Both the position numbers and the translations under genes were made by a program. This document shows, in pieces, positions 34,322 through 43,403 of a stretch of 64,000 nt of DNA (the first letter of the stretch is position 1; each line of letters starts with the position of its first letter). Under the pieces are notes generated by a model. That model did not search any database, was not told the origin of the DNA, and worked only from the letters and a program-made list of their open reading frames with translations. Source of the stretch: Plasmodiophora brassicae (Eukaryota > Endomyxa > Phytomyxea > Plasmodiophorida > Plasmodiophoridae); contig JASFAU010000004.1 in the NCBI GenBank assembly GCA_039704465.1, positions 806,001-870,000 of the forward strand, read 5' to 3'.

Positions 34322-34663
34322 ATGCGAACGGAGGCCGAATCAGTGAACCACATCGTTCAAGACGCGATCGTGCAATGCCCTCGGTACTTGCTGCTGGACC
34401 CAAGCAGCCGCCGCGACCTGCACCGATGGTGGTACATCTCGAAGGCGGCGTACTCGTCGAACCCGGAGGTGCTCCTGCGACAGTTGCGGGACCGCGGTGA
34501 GATCGACCCGCGTCTGACGATGGAGGAGGCGATCGTGATGGCCCATCGGTGGAAGTCACGGCATCCGAACAAGTACAAGGCGCTGTCCACGTGGCCGCCC
34601 CGACCCGTTCGCAAGCACCCTCTCGAGCGCCTGCCCTGGGCGCAGTCGTGCACCATTCTCTGA
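34322..34663 (+). CDS. Hypothetical protein, 113 aa
   Basis: Not recognised. Intact frame from the Met at 34322 (MRTEAESVNHIVQDAIVQCP). The protein is basic and Trp-rich, with DLHRWWYISKAAYSSNPEVL and VMAHRWKSRHPNKYKALSTW, and ends in a Pro/Arg-rich tail. No signal peptide or membrane segment. The strand bias and composition look protein-like. Being head-to-head with the mitochondrial rhomboid may suggest coordinated expression, but this is speculation. Confidence 0.55.
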   Translation: MRTEAESVNHIVQDAIVQCPRYLLLDPSSRRDLHRWWYISKAAYSSNPEVLLRQLRDRGEIDPRLTMEEAIVMAHRWKSRHPNKYKALSTWPPRPVRKHPLERLPWAQSCTIL

Positions 34664-34842
34664 CCTTCTGCCTGCCTACCTACATAGGCCATCATCGTTA
34701 ATAATATAGCACCGCTGATGATCGAGATTTCGACGGCAACCGTCGTGCTATCCGTGGCGAGCGTTGGACCTAACGTTACAGCGGGTAGGCCCCGTCATGC
34801 GCGCTCCTCATCTTCGGAAACGTCCACCTGGGGCGGTCGCTG

Positions 34843-37601
34843 ATGCCCGAGATATCGCTGATATGGGCCTCCGTGATCGCTGCAACAGCTGCCGTGTTCA
34901 TCGGCGTATTCCTGACACCACAGGTCCGTTCTGGAAGCGGATGGCGCGTTGTATGGTCGGAAGTGTAACGTCGTCATCGTGGTGCAGGCCGTGCGTACAA
35001 TGCTCCTGTCGCTATCGTGGCTGATGTGGATATTCGGTAAGTCTTGTGCGGGACGCTCATGAAGCGAATTCATGATGTGATGCTTGTTCAGCATCGATCT
35101 TGAGCATATCGTTGCAATGGGTCTGGGGGTTCTGGTACGTACTCTGATGGCGTCTAAGCCGCTGTTTGCGATCAGGTGCTGGTCATGTGGGTGTCGATAC
35201 GAATCTGCATCACAATGGTATTCTTCGCCTGGATCAAGGTCACCACAGCGCTCGTCCAGAAGGTTGTATGCACCATCGAGCGCATCGGCCATTGCAACCG
35301 GCCACACGCAACGATGTGAGATGCGTTCGAGTGCATTCTATTACTCAGAACGATCAACTATCAATCTGGTTCAGGATCAAGGAAAGCGCGGACCGCATCA
35401 AGCATCTGTCGGCGGCTTTGCGGAACGTAACGTCCTATGAGGGTAAGAGGAAGACCTTCTTCGTTGACTGATCTCGTTATTGACGGCATGGTCAAGAATG
35501 GTACCGTATCGGGAAAGAGATCGACAAGCTGGATGACAGAGACGAATGGTCCCAGGTCCGCCCGTTACTCAGCTGTGTGTGTGTCGGCCAGCGTATAATG
35601 CGTCATGCTAGGATCCTTACAGCGACCTGTACGATGCGGAACTGCTGATGGCGAACTCTGCGAACTTCAAACGGTTTCGTGAGCAAGGCAATATTCGGGA
35701 CTTGGTGTTTACAGCCACGGGAGCGCTTCCAAGGTCATTCTGTGGAATCACAAACGAGGGACTGTACACAAAGCGGTTCATCGGGACGAAGGACGCCATC
35801 GAAGAGTTCATTCGGGAGACCAAACTTTGCGTCGACGTTCTGCACAAGACACCGATGCTCACACCCGAAGAGAAACTCGCGTTCTTTGAGAGTGCCAGGT
35901 TCAATGATATTGCCCATTCATTTTCAGTTGCAAGCGCTTACCTGGATGACAGCTTGACTGTTGGGCACACTGCACTATGCCTCTCTGGTGGCGGTTCTCT
36001 TTCAATGTATCACATGGGAGTTGTCAAGGCCTTGCTCGAGGGTAATGCATTGCCCCGGTAGGCACGCATGCGTATGGCCACAACAGGACACCAATATACT
36101 GACATGCGTCCCAGGTATATCAGCGGCACGTCTGGAGGAAGCATTGTCTGCGCCGTCGTTGGCATGTACACGGACGAAGAATTGCTGAATGACATTATCC
36201 GAGAAGATATTGCCAAGAGGTATGGCGTGTCGTGGTTCGAACCGATGGCAAGTCAAGTGTTACATTTCGCTACACGAGGTGTTCTGATGGACAATGGGTT
36301 CTTCGCGAACACATGCAAAGCATGTACGGGTTTTTAATCTGCCTCCCTGGGTCACTGAGACTAATGTCTCCCCGAATAGACTTTAAAGACACCACGTTTG
36401 AGGAAGCTCATCATCGTACGGGACGTGTCATCACGATAACGCTGACGAAATCCACGCGGGCAGAACGAGACTCTGATGCCAATGTCGTTCTTCTCAACTA
36501 CGTGACGTCGCCGCACGTGCTTATTCGAAGGTTCGCATAATTGAAGTAACCAGGATTCGCGACTGACAGCGTTTGCTCCAGCGCCGTTGAAGCTTCATGC
36601 GCTCTTCCTGGGCTGATGAACCCGGTCGAACTTCTTGCTAAAGACTCGCAAGGTCGTATTAAGAAGTTGGTTGCCGTCCATGTTACATGCGAGTGTTCGT
36701 GCCTGGCTCATATCCTGTGCCCTGCGTAGGTATTATCCCAGTGGTGCACGATTCGTTGATGGAAGTCTGAGCGCGGACGTGCCGATGCGACGGCTGTCTC
36801 AGCTTTTTAACACATCTCATTTCATCGTATCACAGGTGAGGCGGTCTCACTTACCGTTCCGGTCATTTTGAGACTTACGGTCGTTGGTGTAGGTCAATCC
36901 GGTACGGCGCTCCCGCCGAAGTGTTCCGTAAACGCTGCTGCCTCTGATATTGTAACGTCTAAAAGCATGTGGCACCGTTTGTATCGCGACTCAAGAAGGA
37001 CACTTGCAATGACGGCCTGCTGTCCCGTCTACAGCGCTTAGCAGTTAACGATCTCAAGAGTTCGGCCAGGTATCGTAACGCTTTTGTGCTTTCGTTTCGT
37101 ACCTGATACATCCACCTGCAGGAAGCTGGCAAAGCTTCGTTTAATACCCAATATCTTTGGTCACGACGTGTCAGCAGTATTAACCCAGCGGTGTGGTTTG
37201 ATGCCATTGTCCCTATAGTTCTGGCGCTGAGAACGAACAGGTACCGGGGCGACATTACGATATTTCCCAACATTGGCCTGATTGACACGCTCAATGTGGT
37301 TAGTTGGCAGTCGTCGTTGTCCTTGTTTGTCTACCCTGACCACGCCGTTTAGGTGTCACAGCCTAGCGAGTCAGACATGATCAGATATATTCGCGAAGGC
37401 GAGCGCGCCACTTGGCCCCACATATACCGAATCCAACAGGCAACCGCCGTCGAATTTGCCATTCGAAGCGTGCTGGAAAACCTTCGCAAGACTCGTCGAC
37501 GGCCCTCGACTCGATCGGCTTCACCATCGAGGAAGAACCATCTGTGCTTCAGGTGCCGTCAACCCCTCGGTAACCCATCAGACCTGGTATCTGCACAATA
37601 A
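34843..37601 (+). CDS. Patatin-domain triacylglycerol lipase (SDP1/TGL3-5 type)
   Basis: Lipid-droplet or membrane TAG lipase. About a dozen short exons. The N-terminus (start 34843) has two or three hydrophobic segments (IWASVIAATAAVFIGVFL and MWVSIRICITMVFFAWI), then the SDP1/TGL helical leader (SYEEWYRIGKEIDKLDDRDE). The patatin core has the Gly-rich oxyanion loop LCLSGGGSLSMYHMGVVKAL, nucleophile elbow GTSGGS (GxSxG), and the catalytic Asp in FVDGSLSADVPMRRLSQLF. Downstream TGL-type motifs include LLNYVTSPHVLI, NPVELLAKDSQGRIK, RYRGDITIFP and REGERATWP. The catalytic dyad is complete. Intron positions in the N-terminal third are less certain (one would be only 37 bp). Confidence 0.85.
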
Positions 37602-37700
37602 CTAGGTAACGTATTGCACGAACCGCCAGCAGCGTATACGACACGCCTAAACAATGGATTTGACTCCAGATATGATAAACATTGTACGATGTACTTATTG

Positions 37701-38736
37701 TCACGGCGGCGACTTCTGCATCGTCGGTACCGGCGTCGTCAGCGGCATCGCCTGTGCCTGCTGCTGGTCAGCATCGTTGCGAGATATTAGAGGGTGCGAC
37801 AGGAGGGCTTTCGCAGACGGTCGGCGCCGTGGATCGCGATTCAGCAACGCCGTGATCAGTTTCTTATACGCGGGACTGATCGGGATGGCCTCAGGGAAGA
37901 ATGGGCCGTACCCAGACTTCGTGCACCCGTCGAAACCACATCGCACGCGATTGCAGATGAGCCGATGCATGGCACACGTGTTCTCAGCGCGTGGGTTGAA
38001 TGGATTGAACCCGGCCAACATGACGAACAGGACGATGCCGATCGACCATATGTCCGACTTGACGCTCGTCTCGCCACGTTCAACGGCCTCGGGTGCCATG
38101 AACTCGGGCGACCCTTGTGTTACGCGCGTCGTCGCGTCGTCGTTCTCGTCAAGGATGTGCGATGCACCAAAGTCGATCAGCTTAACCTTAAGGCAGCCCG
38201 GATGCGACGTCCAGTCGATCATGATATTGCTGGGCTTGATGTCCCCGTGCACGATATGCCGGTCATGCATGAATGCAACCGCATTCACCTATAGACACGG
38301 CCAGCACCCGTCACATCACAACCAACACCGTTGGCAACACAGTAAAGTGTACGAGTTGGCGCATGATCTCGACGACATCGTGTTCGGGCAGGCGCCCACC
38401 ACGAGCTTCGACGAAGTCGATCAGGTCGCCGCCCAGGCATCGTTCCATGATAAAGTAAACGTTCTTGCTATCCTCATAAACGTCGACCAAGCTGACGAGA
38501 TTCTCGTGATGCATAAGTCGAAAGACAGCCTCCTCCTGGTCCGTCTTCGGCCGCTTGCGCTTGACGACTGTCTTGACAGCGACTTCGCGGCCGGTGTTAC
38601 GCTCGACGCCAAGACGAACCTCACTGATCGACGCATCTTTGTCGAGGCGCTCGAGGAGGTCGAAGTCCTTTTCGACGGGTGTCCGGCGACGGGACCGATG
38701 GAACGACGGGAGGAGACGCTTAACGAGGCAGCGCAT
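37701..38736 (-). CDS. Protein kinase, CAMK-like, non-RD with degenerate glycine loop
   Basis: Two exons: 38736-38353 and 38288-37701, separated by a 64-bp intron, giving 323 aa in frame. Kinase landmarks: VAVKTVVKRK (beta-3 Lys), MERCLGGDLIDFVEARG (hinge), HGDIKPSNIMI (catalytic loop with Gly replacing the Arg of HRD), KLIDFGASHI (DFG intact) and SPEFMAPEAV (APE intact), then SDIWSIGIVLFVMLAGFNPF. The expected glycine-rich loop reads LDKDASISEVRLGVE and has no glycine in the GxGxxG positions. The catalytic Asp and DFG Asp remain, so it may still be active, but it is atypical. Short N-terminus; no regulatory domain visible. Convergent with the lipase gene. Confidence 0.88.
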
Positions 38737-39554
38737 GGTGACCGCCCACGAATTCGGATAAGACGACCGCGCTGGGCTGCCGGGAGTGATCCACGAAACC
38801 GGATGGTGCAATGACGTCACGCCCAGTGGGGCATGGCACGTGACGGGATCCAGACCCTTCATCAGAGCTCGACCAGTGCCGCGCTGGATGCAGTTGTACG
38901 CATACGTGCCAGGTGCATGGGATGTCGTCGTGGACAGCCTGACAGTTGATCGCTGACAAATCCCGGAAATAGCCAAGGACCAGTGCTTCGGGAAAATCCG
39001 TAAGCCCGTCACGGCCTCCGTGGAAACCCCGCCACAGCCGGACCGCAGGCCGCCATGACGGAAAATGTGCGGATCCGACCTGAAGTCAAAGCCTTCCGGC
39101 CCGCCTTTATGTGTCAAACCTATCTGCCTTCCATGAACGGATCCCTGCTATTGTTTATATGCACGTATCAAGGTTACCGAAACGTTGACAGGCACCTGAC
39201 CGTTCGGGCACCGTGTTAGAACTTTCTTGGGAATATCCGTGCTGGAAAAGCCGTCGGACGCTTCGGATCGGGGCCTATGAAAGCAGGCACCGATGGACCC
39301 AGCCCTTAATGTAGTGATGCCGCGAAATCACTGTAGCTACTCATTGTTATAAACCAGATCAATTAGAGGGAGGCACCAAGAAACCCGCTCGGTTGTCAAT
39401 GCTGGCGTCGATGCAGCACTTGCGCATGGGGTTCTGATTGCTCGATTACGTGCTGTCCGTGTCCGAACGGATTGTAGGACTACAAGCGTCTGTAATGTGT
39501 TCACGAATAGACAGATAAGGCGTCATGATTGCGGCGACACGAACGGGGCAGGGG
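38737..39554. other. Gene-poor spacer upstream of the kinase
   Basis: About 820 bp. The kinase frame stays open upstream to 39117 but with composition unlike a protein. I see no gene or RNA. It ends at the insertion site of a mobile element. Confidence 0.4.
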
Positions 39555-40200
39555 CTATGGAATTGTTAAAAACAGAGAATGGCTGGTGGAGTGTAAAATA
39601 CATGTATTTTACACGTAAAAAACATGTTTAAAACAGCAGGGGGTTGCGCCCCCCTCGCAGTACGCCTTCATACCATGGTCACGGTCCTGACAACCTGACC
39701 AGATTTGATGATCTCTTCGTCACCAACTGGGTACAAATGTGTGCCCGAAATCGCCTCGGCAAGTGTGCCTGGCTCGGCAATGCCAACGAACCCTGCGAAC
39801 TCCAGTCGAAGTTACGTCTTCGTCATCGGAATCATCGTCTGGCTCTTCGTCAAAGTCACGTACTTCCGAACCAAGCGACCCGGTTCAACGTGTGAAGGGG
39901 GTCATCTCGCGTATCTTTGTACGGCGATTCATCTGGGCACTTGAATGCGATCCCAGTTCCTTGCTCAACGTTGCATCCCGATAGTCGAGCGCGTAGCCGG
40001 GAGTGCACGCGGTTGCAGGACTTGTGATTCCGCTCGCCCCCGACGACGACGACACGCACGCACAACGAAGGCTCTGGGATGGATCGGGAAACCCTTACGT
40101 TACCTGTATTTTACAGTGTAAAGTTGGTTCCTGAGAGGTGTATTTTACATGTAAAAAACAGGCTTGTAAAAAACACCCCTTTATTACAACAATTCCATAG
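39555..40200. mobile_element. 646-bp non-autonomous TIR element, copy 1
   Basis: Ends are 13-bp terminal inverted repeats (CTATGGAATTGTT). The element is flanked by the 6-bp direct repeat CAGGGG (39549-39554 and 40201-40206). Subterminal regions carry palindromic and repeated GTATTTTACA-GTAAAAAACA motifs. It has the same length as the copy at 56421-57066 and appears identical in sequence. Short open frames (60-83 aa) inside it are the same in both copies, but none resembles a transposase. A 6-bp duplication is unusual among cut-and-paste DNA transposons; superfamilies reported with such lengths include IS3EU and Dada, so assignment is open. Confidence 0.9.
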
Positions 40201-40319
40201 CAGGGGCAGGGCAGAGCAGGGCGAGGGGCTGTAAAATGGCGGAGACGGCGCGCTGCGTCTGCGCCATATTCACGGCGTGTGCCAAGACGGCTCGCTGCGC
40301 TCTAAGACGGTGGCGCTGT

Positions 40320-40548
40320 GCGCATTCGTCGCCGACGGATCGCGACCGGGCGCCGCTGCAGGCACTGGCATGTAATGCAAGGGAACTGGGATGCTACCCG
40401 CTCTATTACGCTACCCGCCTCGGTCGACCCGTTGACTGTGTTGGCAATACACTGCATGACGGTGCCCTTCATCATCGTCATCGACGTCTGGCGTTGAGGT
40501 TGCCGACGGCAGCGGCGGCGCCTGGCTGTGTTGACTTGGGCGTGTGAC
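40320..40548 (-). repeat. Diverged dispersed repeat, copy B
   Basis: On the minus strand this segment matches 51974-52190 at roughly three quarters identity by eye. The best blocks are GTCAACGGGTCGAACGAG-type sequence and GGCGGGTAGCGTAATAGAGC. Both copies translate to related frames (shared VNGSxExGSVIERVA), so the shared unit may once have been coding. It starts 120 bp right of mobile element copy 1. Confidence 0.7.
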
Positions 40549-40563
40549 AGCACCCCGTCGGCG

Positions 40564-41020
40564 CTACGGGGCGTCGGCGTTATCGCCTGGCACGACGACA
40601 TCGTCGTCGTCGATGATGGATGTTGTCGGAGTCTTCCTCGTGGCCGTTCCCCGGCGCTGCGCTCAACCGGGTTCGCGACCCCTATCCACGGCCATCGCCT
40701 GGTTGTCTCGGGCGTGGCCGGCGGCGCCGATTCCGTTCGGCGCTGCTGGTGCACCGATGCCGTTCTCGACGTGCGATGGGATCGGGTTCGCTGCGCTCAG
40801 GAACTCGGCCAGTGCGGGATTGTCGAGTACTTGTTCAACGGTTCCCACCGCGACTCTCGCGTCTTCGTTCTCCTCGTCGTCGCTGACCTCGTTCCGGATG
40901 GGTCGTGTCCAGGCCAGCCAGGGCTGCAACGCCTTGGCGGATGTCGCAAACGGCGACCATCTGGTTGACTTCTGTTGCAGGTCACTCGTTACCCCACTGT
41001 TATTATGTGGGAGGTGAAGA
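40564..41020 (-). CDS. Possible hypothetical gene, low confidence
   Basis: Not recognised. On the minus strand a stretch at about 40680-40970 reads like protein (IRNEVSDDEENEDARVAVGT, then QVLDNPALAEFLSAANPIPS) and is mildly acidic. A second segment near 40564-40640 could be joined by an intron and ends at a stop at 40564. Start and splice sites are not clear. It overlaps nothing else and adjoins the diverged repeat, so it could be a remnant of a mobile element gene. Confidence 0.22.
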
Positions 41021-41158
41021 CCACCACGTGTACAAGGAGGTCATGTTTTATGTCCACTGTCTCCGATCGGCTTACTCTCGGGTGCTTGGTCATGAGAGGA
41101 TGATTCGGCCCGCAAGTTCACTCACAGGAGGAATGCATCTCATGGTGTTACTGGCTTG

Positions 41159-42336
41159 TTAATGGTCTACGGACGCATGCATTGACCGCTGACTGTTAAG
41201 AACCCGCGAGTAGCGATTTAGCTCGCAGAACAGGATCTTCTTAACGATGTCGGGAAAATTCTTGTACACGGTCGGTGGGAAGGGGATTATAGGACTGGTC
41301 GATTTCTTGTACTCGATATAGAAGTGTTGCAATCCGAATCGTGCGTCATACCTGACAGTCATTAATTAGTACGGCGGTCGAATCAGCTGTCAGTGGTAGA
41401 ACCATACCGAGCCTCCGCAAGTGGAATCCCACTGACAAACATAAGCAAGGTTGTTGTTAGAATAGGGCTGAATCCATAGTCAGGCGCGCATACATGGAAC
41501 CACTCTGTTCGCCAACCTCAATACGCTAACGAATTCCCAGCCGACAAACGTAACGGACGATGACAGGAATATTCCGACCCAGCAGCATATCTCTCTGTCA
41601 GTTGGGAACCCCTCAACATTAACGTGGCATCCATGTACAGCACAGGGCATCCATTGGCATACCCAAAGTAATTCGGGTGGCGAGACCACCTGCAAAGCGT
41701 CAGGGGGATCCCGGTCGGTTACAGACAGCCATCTAACCTCCAGACGCCGGTGCGAAGCAATCCGCGGTTGATGTCGTCTTCGCGAAAGTCTCGTTTGGTC
41801 TGGTCGGCCCAGAACTCGACGATAGCACCCGTCAGCCTGCGAAACAATGGGGTTAATGGCACATCCCGCACATTGTAGTCGTCGACACGGTACCATATCG
41901 CCCATCCGAAGAGGTCCAGCGCACCGATCCCTGGGTTGACAGGCGATGCGTTCACGAAGATGACAGGAAGCGAGACAATCCAGACCCATATGATTTGCGC
42001 GACCCAGAAACCGAGAAACTTGCCACAGTCGCGACGCATGTCATTGAATCGAGCATCGTGACCTCGTCTGAGAACGCGTTCCAGCAGGAACGCTCCCAGG
42101 CGGAGGCCCCAGATGCAGACGAATGTGCTCAGCACGATCTGCCGAGCCGTATAATGCGAGTAGGCGACCAGCGTCCCGAGTGCAATGACGACAAAGTTGC
42201 TGGTGCCGGCCAGGTCCGTGATCTTGTCCATCTGACATGCGAACGCGATCGCAAAGCAGGACAGTTGCAGAACGACCGTCGTCAGCAACGACACGACGAG
42301 CGGCGCCGTATACGCCATCGCCATCCAAATCCGCAA
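41159..42336 (-). CDS. DUF1295 / 3-oxo-5-alpha-steroid 4-dehydrogenase-like membrane protein
   Basis: Polytopic membrane reductase family of uncertain substrate. Six exons can be joined by introns of about 50-70 bp. The N-terminal part has several hydrophobic helices (APLVVSLLTTVVLQLSCFAI and FLGFWVAQIIWVWIVSLPVI). The conserved NADPH-related region follows: GAIVEFWADQTKRDFREDD, then NRGLLRTGVWRWSRHPNYFG (signature GLWRYSRHPNYFGE), then EICCWVGIFLSSSVTF and SGIPLAEARYDARFG. The C-terminal YKKSTSPIIPFPPTVYK matches the family tail (YKxxTSxxIPxxP). The intron near the C-terminus contains a clear TACTAAT branch-like box. Orientation converges with nothing; next upstream is the BSD gene on the same strand. 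Confidence 0.85.
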
Positions 42337-42409
42337 GCAGGCACGCCGTCCCTATAAATTAGGTGTATTCCCGAATAGTCATAAACTGGGCGACGGTACA
42401 CCCTGGTTC

Positions 42410-42961
42410 TTAGATGTCGACATCAGGACTATCGACAACAACGCCACTGAGATCATACTCATCAACGAATTGCTGCTCGTGGGGCTTGCGAACGGGTGAC
42501 GCAGGTGGCTTCGTCGGGGCAGCAGCAGCAGGCCGAGTCGTCGTCGTCGATTGTTCCGGCACCAGACCGGCGTTGTCCTGCGTACACGCCACATATTCCC
42601 TGTATCGTTGCAGAAACACGGTCCAGAACTTCGACTCAGACACCCTGTGCAGGACGCGGTCAGGCCAGACTAGATGACTCTTGAGTACAGAGAGCAGTTG
42701 CCTGGACGGGACGATCCGATACCGAAGGGCGGCCAATCGGGGTTCATCGCGAAGCGCTTGGGCGCACAACGCTGTGTCGTCGTCGGCGACCTCCGCGCGG
42801 GCACCGTCGACGTCCGTCCCGGCGTCCACGAACATGCGCTCCAAATCGCTGCCGAACTCATCCAGCAAACTCGAGTAAAACATGCTGATCGGCGACGCCG
42901 ACGGCGCCCCGGGCGACTGCAGAGTCGTCGTCGTCGTCGTTGTCGTCGCAGTGTTCCCCAT
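42410..42961 (-). CDS. BSD-domain protein
   Basis: The frame from MGNTATTT (42961) is continuous, but a 57-bp segment (42701-42645) looks like an in-frame GC-AG intron. Removing it joins LRYRIVPSR to VSESKFWTVFLQRYREYV, the BSD consensus (LVPxxVSEEEFWxxYF). Left in, it would insert 19 residues into the domain. Spliced product about 164 aa. N-terminal Met-Gly-Asn could be myristoylated. C-terminal tail is Thr/Ala/Pro-rich. BSD domains occur in TFIIH p62, synapse-associated and trafficking proteins; the exact role is not inferable. Upstream exons may exist. Confidence 0.6.
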   Translation of the reverse strand: MGNTATTTTTTTTLQSPGAPSASPISMFYSSLLDEFGSDLERMFVDAGTDVDGARAEVADDDTALCAQALRDEPRLAALRYRIVPSRQLLSVLKSHLVWPDRVLHRVSESKFWTVFLQRYREYVACTQDNAGLVPEQSTTTTRPAAAAPTKPPASPVRKPHEQQFVDEYDLSGVVVDSPDVDI

Positions 42962-43403
42962 CCAGAACCATCTGCGCAGACCGGAATCCCACGGAACTCG
43001 TCACATGTAGGAGGAGGGCACACGGCAAGCAGGTATACGCCTTCGTCCCGCAGGCGATAGGTGACATACCAGTACATCAAGCCGAGGGATCAGGCGATGG
43101 CACTTGCACGGCTGGGTGGAAATGAACGTGCGACGTTGGGAAAACGGTGGGACGTGGCCCATTGCTGGTGGACTAGACGGACGACGGGACCCATGCGACT
43201 GATATCGCATGAGCGAGTCAACTGCAATGTCGCGTGCGTGTCAGTGTAGGCCTGGGCCTGGGCCCTGGGGGCATGCGGACCCAGGGTCCGGCGCGCTTAC
43301 CTACCACCGAACCTACCGCCGCCCCGGTGCGCGGGTCCCCGCGTGCGGAACTGCGCCGTGCACAAGTTGCAGCTGCACTCTGCAGCAGTCAGCACGTCCC
43401 TTC
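42962..43403. promoter_or_regulatory. Divergent promoter region, BSD / mitochondrial RNA polymerase
   Basis: About 440 bp between head-to-head genes. Open frames on both strands here lack motifs. GGGCCTGGGCCTGGGCCCTG at about 43250-43270 is a short GC-rich repeat. No specific site can be named. Confidence 0.4.

Noticed and set aside
34795..35307. 170-aa minus-strand frame
   Set aside because: Antisense to the N-terminal exons of the lipase; residue mix looks random.
37654..38814. 386-aa plus-strand frame
   Set aside because: Lies antisense to the kinase gene over its full length; no motif, whereas the minus strand has all kinase landmarks.
39644..40065. Short open frames inside the mobile elements as genes
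   Set aside because: All are under 85 aa, overlap one another in several phases, lack domains, and are shared only because the two copies appear identical.
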